From Myxococcales bacterium (GTDB taxonomy: Bacteria > Myxococcota_A > Polyangia > Polyangiales > Polyangiaceae), in NCBI GenBank assembly GCA_016703425.1, contig JADJCA010000008.1, forward strand, positions 1 to 64,000: 64,000 nt of DNA. The letters run 5' to 3'. Made by a program: the position numbers and the translations under genes. The notes beneath the pieces were generated by a model. That model was not told the origin of the DNA, ran no database searches, and saw only the letters and a list, made by a program, of their open reading frames with translations. This document shows, one piece after another, positions 24,320 through 33,035 of this stretch. The stretch's first letter is position 1. The number at the start of each line of letters is the position of its first letter.

Positions 24320-25783
24320 ATGGACCGAAGCACGCTCGCCTACACACTGTTGACGCTGCGGCACGAAGGCCGCTCAGGCGTCCTGGAGGTCCGTGCCGAC
24401 GGCGTGCGAACGTTCCTCTACCTGTTGCGAGGACAGCTCGTCTTCGCGGAAGAGGAGTCCATCGGCGAGACGCTGGGCCGCATGCTGGTGCGGCAGCGGA
24501 AGCTCACGCAAGAGCAATACATGTCTGTCATCGAGCGGATGACCAGCGCGCTCTTCGATAACGAGCAGCTCCGCTTCGGAGAGGTCGCCGTGGAGCTCGG
24601 GTACCTCAATGCCGCTGAGGTGCAAGGCGCGCTCGCCGATCAGGTCAAGTGGAAGGTCGTGCGAACGTTGCAGCGCGAAGCGCACGAGTTTGTCTTTCGC
24701 GAATCGACGGGGCAAGCGGAGACCGACGTTCGCTTTCCCCTGGTCTTGGAGGCTCTCATCCTCGAGGCCTGCCGCTGGGTCCCCGACGAACGGAAGAAGC
24801 GCACGCTCGATGGCGTCGCGTCGAGCCGCTTCGTCACGCTGAGCCAGGCCCCGGAACGCATCGCGCAACGCTTCTCGACGACGCCGGAGGAAACGGAGTT
24901 TCTCGCCAGCATCGACGGCACCCGCTCGTTCAAGGACCTCTTGGAATCGGCCCGCGAGGTGGAGGCCGACGTGCCCGCGCTCTTGACGGCCCTGCTCACC
25001 GCTCGGGCCATTCAATTGAGCTCCGAGCTGCCACCGGAAGCGCCGCAAGGGCATGCTCCTCCGGCGATCACCGCGCCCACTCCGGCGCAGGAGATCCGTG
25101 TGGCGCCGCCGCCGAGCCCCGTGAAGAGCTCGCCTCTCCCAAGCGCTCCCCCGAGCGACGGCGTGCACCGCAGCGCTGTGGCTACGCCGCTCCAGTTCGT
25201 TCCTTACAAGGCCGCGGCCAAGCCCGCGCCAGCGCCGCCCGCCGAACCCTCGACGGCGCGCGTGTCCAAGGAGGTCGCCAAGGAGCGCGCCGATCGCGCC
25301 CTTGCCATGCTGCGCCAATCTCGCGAGCTCGCGCGCAAGCAAGTGACCGCAGCGATACCGAAGGCCGATCCGACCGACGTGAAGGCCGCGCCGACGGAGC
25401 ACGAACGCCGCTTGCTCGCGGAGCAGGAGTTTCAGCGAGGGAAGCAGCACCTTGGTGCGGGGCGCCACCAGCTTGCGCTCGGCGAGCTCGAACGCGCGCA
25501 CGATCTGATGCCTGACTCGATTGAGTACGAGCTCTACGCGCGGTGGGCTGGCTACCTCGCGGGGCCGGCCGACGCCGACGCCGCACGCGCGGAGCTCAAG
25601 CGACTCACGTCGGTGGCGGTCAAGGCCGACCCGAACTCGGCGTTTGCGTATTTCGTTCTCGGCGAGATGGCGCTCGCCGAGAAGAACGAGGCGATGGCGA
25701 AACGCGCGTTCTCCCACGCCGTGAAGCTCGATCCGAATCAACTCGACGCCCAAAGGCGACTCCGGCTGCTTCTGCGCAAGTAG
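24320..25783 (+). CDS. DUF4388 (PATAN)-TPR protein
   Basis: 487 residues. The N-terminal about 240 residues form a DUF4388/PATAN-type module: MDRSTLAYTLLTLRHEGRSGVLEV, LYLLRGQLVFAEEESIGETLGRML, RFGEVAVELGYLNAAEVQGAL, FVFRESTGQAE. Such modules are associated with myxobacterial signalling and gliding regulation. A Pro/Ala/Ser linker (about 245-330) leads to C-terminal TPRs (AEQEFQRGKQHLGAGRHQLA, PNSAFAYFVLGEMALAEKNE, AFSHAVKLDPNQLDAQRRL). It is soluble with no signal. Its promoter should lie in the 172-base divergent gap shared with the RCC1 gene. Confidence 0.85.
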   Translation: MDRSTLAYTLLTLRHEGRSGVLEVRADGVRTFLYLLRGQLVFAEEESIGETLGRMLVRQRKLTQEQYMSVIERMTSALFDNEQLRFGEVAVELGYLNAAEVQGALADQVKWKVVRTLQREAHEFVFRESTGQAETDVRFPLVLEALILEACRWVPDERKKRTLDGVASSRFVTLSQAPERIAQRFSTTPEETEFLASIDGTRSFKDLLESAREVEADVPALLTALLTARAIQLSSELPPEAPQGHAPPAITAPTPAQEIRVAPPPSPVKSSPLPSAPPSDGVHRSAVATPLQFVPYKAAAKPAPAPPAEPSTARVSKEVAKERADRALAMLRQSRELARKQVTAAIPKADPTDVKAAPTEHERRLLAEQEFQRGKQHLGAGRHQLALGELERAHDLMPDSIEYELYARWAGYLAGPADADAARAELKRLTSVAVKADPNSAFAYFVLGEMALAEKNEAMAKRAFSHAVKLDPNQLDAQRRLRLLLRK

Positions 25784-25811
25784 GACCGGATCGTAAATGG
25801 GACCGGATCGT
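25783..25811 (+). repeat. Tandem GGACCGGATCGT direct repeats (possible enhancer sites)
   Basis: GGACCGGATCGT occurs at 25783-25794 and 25800-25811, period 17. The second copy extends to CCGGATCGTCCG (25803-25814), an imperfect palindrome CGGAT-N-GTCCG. A weaker CGGATCGTCG lies at 25876-25885. They sit about 100-200 bases upstream of the sigma54-type promoter at 25957, a usual distance for enhancer-binding-protein sites. The 12-mer recurs with one change before the second sigma54-type promoter (33044-33055). Confidence 0.5.
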
Positions 25812-25956
25812 CCGCTGGTGAGAACTCGCAGGACTCGCAACCGCGCGGGACGAAACGGGAAAGCTGACAAGACGTCGGATCGTCGATTGTCCATCCCAAG
25901 GCCCCACCGCCCCTGGGCCGAGGACTCCAAGTCCCGGGAATCGCCCGACCGACCCC

Positions 25957-25973
25957 TTGGCACAAGGAGTGCT
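25957..25973 (+). promoter_or_regulatory. Sigma54 (-24/-12) type promoter
   Basis: TTGGCACAAGGAGTGCT matches the RpoN consensus YTGGCACGRNNNTTGCW at 11 of 14 defined positions plus spacing: TGGCAC complete, TGCT at exactly the right distance, GG and GC intact. The predicted start site near 25984 leaves about 55 bases of leader before the large lipoprotein gene. The differences are A for G after the -24 box and G for T at the start of the -12 box. Confidence 0.6.
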
Positions 25974-25986
25974 GAGGAGGGAGTCA

Positions 25987-26026
25987 GTCCGATACCCCCC
26001 CACACCTAACTCCGCAGGTGTCGGAC
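25987..26026 (+). promoter_or_regulatory. Leader RNA hairpin before the large lipoprotein gene
   Basis: GTCCGA (25987-25992) pairs with TCGGAC (26021-26026), and CACCT (26003-26007) with AGGTG (26016-26020) inside it. A C-rich bulge lies on the 5' side and the loop is AACTCCGC. The structure would begin within a few bases of the predicted transcript start and end just before the GAGG ribosome site (26029-26032), so it may stabilise the mRNA or modulate initiation. Confidence 0.45.
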
Positions 26027-26038
26027 CCCGAGGATGCC

Positions 26039-28663
26039 ATGAACTGGATGCGAGCTTTGATGGGCCTGTCTGCAATGAGCGTCGTCGCGTGCAGCGCGAT
26101 GGGCTGTTCGTCGACGACGGAAGAGGACACCTCAGACGACGCGCTCACGGATCTCTCGGGCAAGTGGGTCGTCGACATGGCGAAGGTGACGTTGCCCACC
26201 AACCAAGGCGGCTACGGCCGCTCCTCGAAGCTCTTCTTCGGCCTGACGGCCCAGGAGTACGGCATCTGCAAACCGGAAGACAGCGCCGAAGCCTGCGCTG
26301 CGAAGCCCGCGCTTTGGGACCAGGCGTTGCGGTTCGGCCCCGAAGGAACCGCCGACGCGCCGACCTTCCGCAAGCCCTACCCGAACGACCGCGAGACGCC
26401 GCTCATCAAGACCGCCGACGGCAAGATCGTGGGCCCCAAGGGCAAGGGTCTCAACATCATTCCCCTGCTCAAGAACACCGATCCGCTCAACCAGACGCAC
26501 CTCCGCAAGTGGCTGAAGAACGGCGACGCGCTCGCCTTCTTCCACCCCGAGCAGACGAGCATGCGAAACCTGATGGATCGCCGCGTGAGCCACGTGGCGA
26601 TGCACTACGACTACAAGAGCCCGCTCAACGGCAAAGAGTTCGTCCACCACATCGACAACCCGAACAACTACGGCCCTCGGTACAACTACCCGCCGAGCCG
26701 CAACATGCCGTTCCACGTGTTCCGGTACCAGCCCAAGGACATGGACGCCAAGAAGGCGGAGGCCTACGCCATGGCGGGCCGCAACTGGGCCTTCTTGAAC
26801 GACGACCTCTCGCCCTTCGCCGACTTCTTCGACCTTCAGGTGCAGACGAAGAAGGACCTTCGCGAGAAGTTCGCCACGCGCTTGCTCGCCGGCAACGAGT
26901 CGGCGGAAGTGTATTGCTCAGGCCTCGCGTTCTTGAACCTCAACCTTGGAACGAATCACACCCTCAAGCCGGGTGCGTTGACCAAGGAATACAAGCGCCA
27001 GGAGACCGGCGAAACCTTCAGCCCCTCGGACTGCACGACGGGCAACGAAGACAAGTGCGTCCTCGCTCCGGCGAAGCTCGCGGGTGTCGAGGTTGCCTCT
27101 CTCGAGAGCCGCGGCAAGCTCTTCGCCGAACCCTACACGACCGGCGAGCTCGCCACGGCGTGGCTCGACAACACCTACGGCGAGCTGCCGCCGGAGAAGC
27201 GCGCCGCCATCGCCGCGAAGCCGTCACGCTTCCCGGCCGGCCACCCGCAGGCGGGGCAGCCCGATCCCTCCAGCGCACAGGCGCAGCTCGCGCAAGGTCT
27301 CTACAACGTTCAGTGGAGCGACGGCGACAGCAAGCCCGAGGCCCGCGTAGGCGAGCCGGCGCAAGCCCCCGCGCAGGTAACCGCGCCCGAGAACCTTAAA
27401 GCTTGGGGCGATTCCTACGGCGCCACGTTAGCCTTCGCCACGGCGATGAAGAACGGCGACACCGCCGCCGCGGCCGCCGCCAACACGGCGTTCATCAACG
27501 CCCAGTCGATCAAGGCCAAGAACGGCCAAGTCATCCCGATGGCGCAGCTCATCGCGGACCACAACGCGGCGGTGCCCCAAGGCCAAGCGACGGACCCCGA
27601 CAAATGGATCACCATCGACCCCGCGAAGATGACGGCGTCGCAGATCCTCCGCGCCCTCGAAGTCGCTCACGTGACGAACCGGTTCTGGCCGCCGCGCGCC
27701 TGGATGGACACGTCGGAAGACCGCGTCTGGGTTCCCGGCGGCTTCGATTCCCGGACCGAGAGCAAGGGCGAGCTCGTCTACGTCGGCACCGTCATCAGCT
27801 GCGAGCTGCTCTCTCCGGCCGACGGCACCGCCGGCGACGCCTGCGGCGCCGAAGGCACCGGCATGGACCAGTTCAGCGAAGGCGGCGCCGACTCGAGCAC
27901 CTACCCGCACTACGCCATCGGCAACGGCGGCGAGCGCACGCACCGTCGCTTCGACGCCTCGACGTTCCGCCCGCCGGCACCGACGCAGGCCTTCCTCGGC
28001 AAGGGCACGAAGCTCACGCTCCGCGCGACGAGCCACGAGATGAGCGACGTGAAGTTCCTCCTCCACACGCCGGAGTTCTACAAGGAGGGTTACACGCCCT
28101 TCGTGGAGCAACTCTTCAGCGCTGTCCCCGACACGGTCCTCTCTCGCGAGGTCCGCGCCGCTGGCCTCTCGGGCCTGAGCGTTCGTGACTACGACGCCGC
28201 CTGCACGGCCATGAACAAGGTCGCCGCGTCGCAGCAGCGCCACGGCACCTGCGCTCCGAAGCGCGCCATCGTCCTCGACCCGTCGAAGGCGGAAGTCAGT
28301 GACGTGCGCGCCGTTGCCAGCGGCGCTGCGGCGGATGCCGTCTACACCTTCGACCTCACCAAGGTCTGCACCATCGGAAGCCCCGACGCGCCGACCATGA
28401 AGTGCCCGGTCGTTTCGCAGAAGGAAGACGGCACCTGGGACTTCGCGAACGTCCAGAGCGCTGACGTCAGCCGCGCCACGGCGGGCCTCATCTCGGCCAC
28501 GATGACCGACGTCGGTCAGGTGGCGACGAGCGCGGCGCCGGTCATCGACCCGGCGAGCGCCAACGCCTCACGCGACGAGCGGGCCTACGGCCTGTGCAGC
28601 GCCTGCGGCACCGGCGGAGCCCACTTCAACCAGTGGACCATCACGATCCGAAACGATCGCTGA
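26039..28663 (+). CDS. Large lipoprotein with YiiX-like permuted papain-type domain
   Basis: 874 residues from ATG 26039, preceded by GAGG at 26029-26032. The lipoprotein signal ends near Cys18 or Cys23 (SAMGCSSTTEED). Residues 155-305 have the order of permuted NlpC/P60 (YiiX-type) enzymes: Gly162-Asp163 (NGDALAFFHP), His185 in VSHVAMHYDY, FVHHIDNP, HVFRY followed by an Ala-rich helix, then Cys293 in EVYCSGLAFLNLNLG. A His-then-Cys order is the permuted arrangement. The remaining about 550 residues include an Ala/Gln-rich linker and a domain with WPPRAWMD and paired cysteines (LCSACGTGGAHF at the end). Function is unknown; a surface amidase, peptidase or acyltransferase is plausible. It sits behind a sigma54-type promoter. 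Confidence 0.75.
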   Translation: MNWMRALMGLSAMSVVACSAMGCSSTTEEDTSDDALTDLSGKWVVDMAKVTLPTNQGGYGRSSKLFFGLTAQEYGICKPEDSAEACAAKPALWDQALRFGPEGTADAPTFRKPYPNDRETPLIKTADGKIVGPKGKGLNIIPLLKNTDPLNQTHLRKWLKNGDALAFFHPEQTSMRNLMDRRVSHVAMHYDYKSPLNGKEFVHHIDNPNNYGPRYNYPPSRNMPFHVFRYQPKDMDAKKAEAYAMAGRNWAFLNDDLSPFADFFDLQVQTKKDLREKFATRLLAGNESAEVYCSGLAFLNLNLGTNHTLKPGALTKEYKRQETGETFSPSDCTTGNEDKCVLAPAKLAGVEVASLESRGKLFAEPYTTGELATAWLDNTYGELPPEKRAAIAAKPSRFPAGHPQAGQPDPSSAQAQLAQGLYNVQWSDGDSKPEARVGEPAQAPAQVTAPENLKAWGDSYGATLAFATAMKNGDTAAAAAANTAFINAQSIKAKNGQVIPMAQLIADHNAAVPQGQATDPDKWITIDPAKMTASQILRALEVAHVTNRFWPPRAWMDTSEDRVWVPGGFDSRTESKGELVYVGTVISCELLSPADGTAGDACGAEGTGMDQFSEGGADSSTYPHYAIGNGGERTHRRFDASTFRPPAPTQAFLGKGTKLTLRATSHEMSDVKFLLHTPEFYKEGYTPFVEQLFSAVPDTVLSREVRAAGLSGLSVRDYDAACTAMNKVAASQQRHGTCAPKRAIVLDPSKAEVSDVRAVASGAAADAVYTFDLTKVCTIGSPDAPTMKCPVVSQKEDGTWDFANVQSADVSRATAGLISATMTDVGQVATSAAPVIDPASANASRDERAYGLCSACGTGGAHFNQWTITIRNDR

Positions 28664-28686
28664 AGTAACCCACGACACCACGAGCC

Positions 28687-28725
28687 GCGGCGCTCTTCCT
28701 CACGGGGGAGCGCCGCAGCGCTTTT
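28687..28725 (+). terminator. Intrinsic-type terminator after the large lipoprotein gene
   Basis: GCGGCGCTC (28687-28695) and GAGCGCCGC (28708-28716) are exact reverse complements around a 12-base loop, followed by AGCGCTTTT. The 9-bp GC stem plus short T run, 24 bases after the stop codon, is a good terminator and separates the lipoprotein from the histidine kinase gene. Confidence 0.7.
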
Positions 28726-28776
28726 GTGCGCTCGGGCCCGCGCGCGACCTGTGTACGATGGCTCGGGGGAAACGCC

Positions 28777-30441
28777 GTGACCGCTCCGCGCCACATCGAA
28801 CCTGCCTTGGCTTGGCTCACGCTGGAGCACCTGCAAGACGGCATCGCCATCGCCAATCCGGCCGGTGAACTCCTCTACATGAACCCAGCGGGCGCGCGCA
28901 TCGTCGGGCTCGGCGTCGTGGAGGGCCCGCCCGGCGATTGGGCCGTGCGCTATGGAGTCTTCGAACCCGACGGCGTGACGCCCGTCGATCCGCACGAGAT
29001 CCCGTTGCTCCGAGCGCTCCGCGGTGACGCTCCCCCGCTCACCAAGAACCTCGTCGTAAAGAACGCAGCGATCCCCGGAGGGGTACGGCTCTTCGTCGAG
29101 GGCCACCGGCTCGTCGACGAGGCGGGCACCACCATCGGCGCGCTCGCCGTCTACCGAGACGTCACCGAACACGAGCGCGCCCGGAGCGAGCTCCAGCAGC
29201 GAGAGACGTACCTCCAGGCGATCCTCGACAACCTCCCCGACATGGCGTGGCTCAAGGATCGGGACAGTCGCTTCGTCGCCGTCAACGACGCGCTCGCGCG
29301 CGCCGTTGGGCGAGAGCCGCGGACGCTCATCGGCCTCACCGATCTCGACCTCTTCCCCGCGGCCCTCGCCGAGCGCTACCGGGCCGACGATCGGCAGGTC
29401 ATCGTCCAGCGCTCGACCTTGCGCATCGAAGAGCCTCTCATCATGGCCGACGGCGCCGAGGTGACCCTCGAGACCATCAAGGCTCCCGTCGTCGATCACA
29501 ACGGAGAGGTGATCGGCACGACGGGCATCGCGCGAGACATCACGGACCGAAAGCGCGCCAAAGGGACGCTCTTGCAGGCGAAGGAGGACCTCGAGCGGCG
29601 CGTTGACGAGCGCACCCGTGATCTGGAGCGCGCTCGCGACCTCTCGGTGCGCAAAGAACGGCTCGCCGTCTTGGGTCAGCTCGCCGGCGGCGTGGCCCAC
29701 CAGATTCGTAACCCGCTCGCCGCCATCAAGAACGCCACGTATGTGCTCGAACGCGCGCTCCCTCTAGCCGGCGTCCTGTTGCCGAGCGTCGTGCCCGGGG
29801 CGCGTCGCTCGTCGCCGCTGCTCGGGGAGCTAGGCCCCGACGGCGTGCCGCGCTTGAGCCCGGAGCAGCAGCTCGCGCAGGCCGTCGAGATCATCCACGA
29901 GGAGATCCGCCGTGCCAACGACATCATCTCGGGGCTCCTCGACTACGCGCGGGTCCGCGTCCCGGTGCGGCAGGCGACGTCGCTACGCGACCTCGTCGCG
30001 CAGGCGCTCGCGAGCGTGGTCTTGCCGCCCAACATCACGGTCCACGATCGCGTCGGCGCAAGCCAAGCGGCGGTCGACCCGGCGCAGCTTCAAGAGGCGG
30101 TGCACGTGCTCGTGCGCAACGCCATCGACGCGATGCCCGACGGAGGCAACCTGACGATCGCGACAGAAGAGAGCGACCCTTGGGTGACCCTCTCCGTCGA
30201 GGACGATGGCGCCGGCTTGCCGACGGAAGTCGAAGGGCGCCTCTTCGAGCCGCTCTTGACGACCAAGGTCATGGGCTTGGGCTTAGGGCTCGTGACTGCG
30301 CGCACCCTCGTGGAAGCGCAAGGCGGTCAGCTCAGCTTCGTCGACCCGAAGGCCCACGGCCGACTCGGCGCGCGCTTCGAAATGAAGCTCCCCGCCGGCG
30401 CCGAGCTCGAGCTCTTGCGGCGACGCGGTAGCGCCACGTAG
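28777..30441 (+). CDS. PAS-PAS sensor histidine kinase
   Basis: About 554 residues from GTG 28777, which has a GGGGGA ribosome site just upstream. Two PAS domains are visible: one near 13-131 (LEHLQDGIAIANPAGELLYMNP) and one near 143-258 (ILDNLPDMAWLKDRDSRFVAVND, ending GTTGIARDITDRKRA). A helical linker leads to the HisKA phospho-acceptor His308 in GGVAHQIRNPLAAIKN, then the ATPase domain with NAIDAM, DDGAGLP and GLGLGLV. There is no transmembrane segment, so it is a cytoplasmic sensor. No response regulator is adjacent, making it an orphan kinase, common in myxobacteria. Confidence 0.92.
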   Translation: MTAPRHIEPALAWLTLEHLQDGIAIANPAGELLYMNPAGARIVGLGVVEGPPGDWAVRYGVFEPDGVTPVDPHEIPLLRALRGDAPPLTKNLVVKNAAIPGGVRLFVEGHRLVDEAGTTIGALAVYRDVTEHERARSELQQRETYLQAILDNLPDMAWLKDRDSRFVAVNDALARAVGREPRTLIGLTDLDLFPAALAERYRADDRQVIVQRSTLRIEEPLIMADGAEVTLETIKAPVVDHNGEVIGTTGIARDITDRKRAKGTLLQAKEDLERRVDERTRDLERARDLSVRKERLAVLGQLAGGVAHQIRNPLAAIKNATYVLERALPLAGVLLPSVVPGARRSSPLLGELGPDGVPRLSPEQQLAQAVEIIHEEIRRANDIISGLLDYARVRVPVRQATSLRDLVAQALASVVLPPNITVHDRVGASQAAVDPAQLQEAVHVLVRNAIDAMPDGGNLTIATEESDPWVTLSVEDDGAGLPTEVEGRLFEPLLTTKVMGLGLGLVTARTLVEAQGGQLSFVDPKAHGRLGARFEMKLPAGAELELLRRRGSAT

Positions 30442-30727
30442 GCCCGCGAGCGCCCGTCTCGGCGCCGCTCGCGGCGCGCGGCCGGCAGAGGGCGAAGCCC
30501 CACAGGCCAGCCCCCACCCGAGGCCTTGTCCCCGGATCGAACCGCGTCCATCGCATTTGCGCGCGCGTTGACCAGTGATGCGCCGATGTGCCAACGAGAC
30601 TGGGCCAAGGACGCGGGAAGATTCGGGGCCGCCGGCGCCGACTTTTGCCTCGAATTCCCCGCAAAAACCGCGGGAGCGGCAAGTTCCAACGGGGCCACTC
30701 AGCACCGCCCTTGCATCCTGCACCAGC
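30442..30727 (+). other. 286-base intergenic region with a GC palindrome
   Basis: It begins after the histidine kinase stop with the palindrome GCGCCGC-TC-GCGGCGC (30462-30477), a possible transcription stop. The rest is non-coding by composition; open frames crossing it are Arg/Pro-rich. The promoter of the downstream zinc-ribbon gene must lie here or further back, but no clear promoter box could be identified. Confidence 0.4.
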
Positions 30728-31411
30728 ATGCGCGCCTCCCCAGCGTCGAATCTCGTGCTCTTCGACGGGCCGGTGCCGGAGCTCGCGCCGAACGTCGAGG
30801 CCACGACCATCGCCGACGCGTGCCGCGAGGCTGGGCTCGCCTTTCTTGAGGGCGCCCGCGGCGGCTGGGGCAAGTTGGAGCTCGCCGCATGGCTCGTGGG
30901 CTCGTACCGGCCCATCTGCGCGCCGATGGCGGAAGACGCCAGCGGCATCCTCCTCGTGCTCCCGTCAGGGACGGCGCACGCTCCCATCCGCGCCGGAGCC
31001 GTCGAGGGACTCATCGAGCTCGTCGCCGTCGCGGCGACGTCCGCCCTCGCGGAGCTCGCGCGCGGCGAAACGGCGCCCATCGCCGAGGCCATGCGCGACC
31101 GGGCCATCGCGTCGGCACAAGGGCCGCGCAGCCTCGTCTGGGTTCCCGCCGATCGGCCGCGGCTGCGCCTCGAGGCGAGGCTCATGTCGCTCTTCGCAGT
31201 GGACTACTTGCTCCGCTCCGATGCCTACACGACGGACCTCCTCGTTTGCGGGGCCTGCGACGAAGTGAACTTCGACGGTGCCGAGCGGGCCTGCGCCCGG
31301 TGCCAGGACCGCGGCCGGCCGAGCCACATCCGTGAAACGGGCGGCGGCGACGCCGCGGCGGAAGTCGCGGGGGAAGGCAACGAGACCGACGCGCCGGTGC
31401 GCACCGCGTAG
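30728..31411 (+). CDS. Hypothetical protein with C-terminal zinc ribbon
   Basis: 227 residues from ATG 30728 (MRASPASNLVLFDGPVPELAPN). The main part is Ala-rich alpha/beta (LELAAWLVGSYRPICAPM, GILLVLPSGTAHAPIRAG, LIELVAVAATSALAELARGE). Near the end CGACDEVNFDGAERACARC places Cys174, Cys177, Cys189 and Cys192 in a CxxC-x11-CxxC arrangement, a typical structural zinc ribbon. The final 35 residues are acidic and disordered-looking. I do not recognise the family. It lies upstream of the ArsR-type regulator on the same strand, with an 80-base gap. Confidence 0.7.
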   Translation: MRASPASNLVLFDGPVPELAPNVEATTIADACREAGLAFLEGARGGWGKLELAAWLVGSYRPICAPMAEDASGILLVLPSGTAHAPIRAGAVEGLIELVAVAATSALAELARGETAPIAEAMRDRAIASAQGPRSLVWVPADRPRLRLEARLMSLFAVDYLLRSDAYTTDLLVCGACDEVNFDGAERACARCQDRGRPSHIRETGGGDAAAEVAGEGNETDAPVRTA

Positions 31412-31491
31412 CGGCGCGGCTCGGGAGCCGCCGCGGGCGCGTCTGAGATTCGATGGTGGCGGCCGCGCCCTCGTGCGATGGTTCCTTCGCC

Positions 31492-31881
31492 ATGGCGCAC
31501 GAGCATGACGCCTGCCCCCCGGGCGAACACGAACACGACGCGCGGCGTCTCGCAGCCAAAGTCTCGGACCACGCCGTCGAAAGGGCGAGCGCCATCTTTC
31601 GCGCCCTCGGCGACGAAGCGCGCCTGAGACTTCTCGCGCGACTCTCGGACGGCGAGTGGTGCGTCTCCGAGCTGGCCGACGCCGCCGGCGTGGGCCTCTC
31701 GACGGTGTCGCAGCAGCTTCGGCTCTTACGGGCCGAGCGCCTCGTCAAGCGACGGCGCGCGGGCAAGCACATGTACTATGCACTCTTGGATGACCACGTC
31801 GCGGCGCTCATCAAGAGCGCCCTCGACCACGCCGACGAGGCGCACGGCCCCGAGCACGACGAAGACGCCACCGACGAGTGA
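31492..31881 (+). CDS. ArsR/SmtB-family metal-responsive repressor (alpha5 site)
   Basis: 129-residue winged-helix regulator. The start is placed at ATG 31492, which begins a metal-ligand-rich tail (MAHEHDACPPGEHEHD); an upstream ATG at 31453 is less likely. The DNA-binding core reads IFRALGDEARLRLLARLSDG, ELADAAGVGLSTVSQQLRLL, RRRAGKHMYYALLD. The C-terminal helix carries Asp100-x-His102-x10-His113-x2-Glu116, exactly the alpha5 Zn(II) site pattern of SmtB/CzrA. The alpha3 site is reduced to one cysteine (EWCVSEL). It should be a dimeric repressor released by zinc, cobalt or nickel. No metal transporter gene is adjacent, so the target is unknown. Confidence 0.9.
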   Translation: MAHEHDACPPGEHEHDARRLAAKVSDHAVERASAIFRALGDEARLRLLARLSDGEWCVSELADAAGVGLSTVSQQLRLLRAERLVKRRRAGKHMYYALLDDHVAALIKSALDHADEAHGPEHDEDATDE

Positions 31882-32066
31882 GGCCGCGCAGCGAGAGCGA
31901 GAGATGTGCGTGAGACGTGCTCGGGGTGCCGCCATCAGGGCGGTAAAACACGCCTTTCGGCCGCCTTCGCGCTTCATGGACAAAACCGACTTGGCTATGG
32001 GCCTGGCGTCGTGCGGCCAAATCTGCGAGAAGCACGTCGCGTGAGGGGGCACTGACGGAGCAGACC

Positions 32067-33017
32067 ATGGCATCTCGTTTCACCGCTTGGACCCTCGTTG
32101 CACCGCTCACTTTCGGATTGGTGGTCGCTTGTTATGGCGGCACCGACCTGGCGGCGGACGGCGCCGGCACAGGCCCAGGCGCTGCCACGGCGGCGGCATC
32201 CCCGCCCGAATCGACGACCGTGAAAGGCTCCGACCTCTCGTGCGAGATGGGGCAGTTCTTGGCGGAGCGTTGCCAGAGCTGCCACGGCAAGAAGCCCACG
32301 AGCGGCGCCATCGTCTCGCTGCTCGGCTACGCCGACTTGGTCAAGCCGCTGCCCGGCGACGCCAAGAAGAAGGTCTATGACGAGGTCCTCGCGCGCATCA
32401 AGGACGCGGAGGATCCGATGCCTCCCGCCGACGCCAAGGAAGGCCCGGTCACCGCGCCCGAACTCGCTTTGGTCGAAAATTGGGTCAAGGCCGGCGCGCC
32501 AAAGGAGAGCTGCGGCGCCGGAGCCCCTCCCCCGCCGCCGCCCGCCAACGACCCGTACGCGACGGCCACCGTCTGCTCCTCGAACAAGCTGTGGAAGCAA
32601 GCCGACAAGGGCTCAGCGGAGATGCATCCCGGCAAGGCGTGCATCGCCTGCCACCAGAAGAACATCAAGACGCTCTTCAAGGCGTCCTTCGACATGGCCG
32701 GCACCGTCTACCCGACGGGCCACGAGCCCGACGACTGCTACGGCGTCGCGGGCGGCACCAAGGTCGTGATCACCGGCGCTGATGGGCAGGTCTTCGAACT
32801 GCCGGTCAACGCGGCCGGCAACTTCAGCCACGCGACGCCGCTCGGCCTCTCGGGCAAGATCGCCCTGCCCTACAAGGCGAAGGTCGTTCGCGGCGGCAAA
32901 GAGTCCGTCATGAAGGACGCGCAGACCAACGGCGACTGCAACGCCTGCCACACGGAGCAAGGGACCAGCGTGGGCGGCGGCGTCAAGAAGGCCCCCGGCC
33001 GCATCATGGCGCCCTGA
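32067..33017 (+). CDS. Lipoprotein with three c-type heme motifs
   Basis: 316 residues with signal MASRFTAWTLVAPLTFGLVVAC (Cys22 lipidated). Three CxxCH heme-attachment motifs are present: CQSCH at 69-73, CIACH at 192-196 and CNACH at 291-295. The first lies in a class-I-like cytochrome c domain with a downstream MPP (about 118-120), a typical distal methionine. A Pro-rich linker (153-160) precedes the other two, which lie in a domain with carboxypeptidase-like beta strands (TKVVITGADGQVFELPVN). It is probably an outer-membrane or periplasmic electron-transfer or heme-storage protein. It is a stand-alone gene whose maturation would use the host cytochrome c assembly system. Confidence 0.88.
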   Translation: MASRFTAWTLVAPLTFGLVVACYGGTDLAADGAGTGPGAATAAASPPESTTVKGSDLSCEMGQFLAERCQSCHGKKPTSGAIVSLLGYADLVKPLPGDAKKKVYDEVLARIKDAEDPMPPADAKEGPVTAPELALVENWVKAGAPKESCGAGAPPPPPPANDPYATATVCSSNKLWKQADKGSAEMHPGKACIACHQKNIKTLFKASFDMAGTVYPTGHEPDDCYGVAGGTKVVITGADGQVFELPVNAAGNFSHATPLGLSGKIALPYKAKVVRGGKESVMKDAQTNGDCNACHTEQGTSVGGGVKKAPGRIMAP

Positions 33018-33035
33018 AGCGGCCCCTCCTGGGCC

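Noticed and set aside
28777..30441. Pairing of the PAS histidine kinase with a neighbouring regulator
   Set aside because: No receiver-domain protein is adjacent; the ArsR-type gene is metal-responsive and unrelated.
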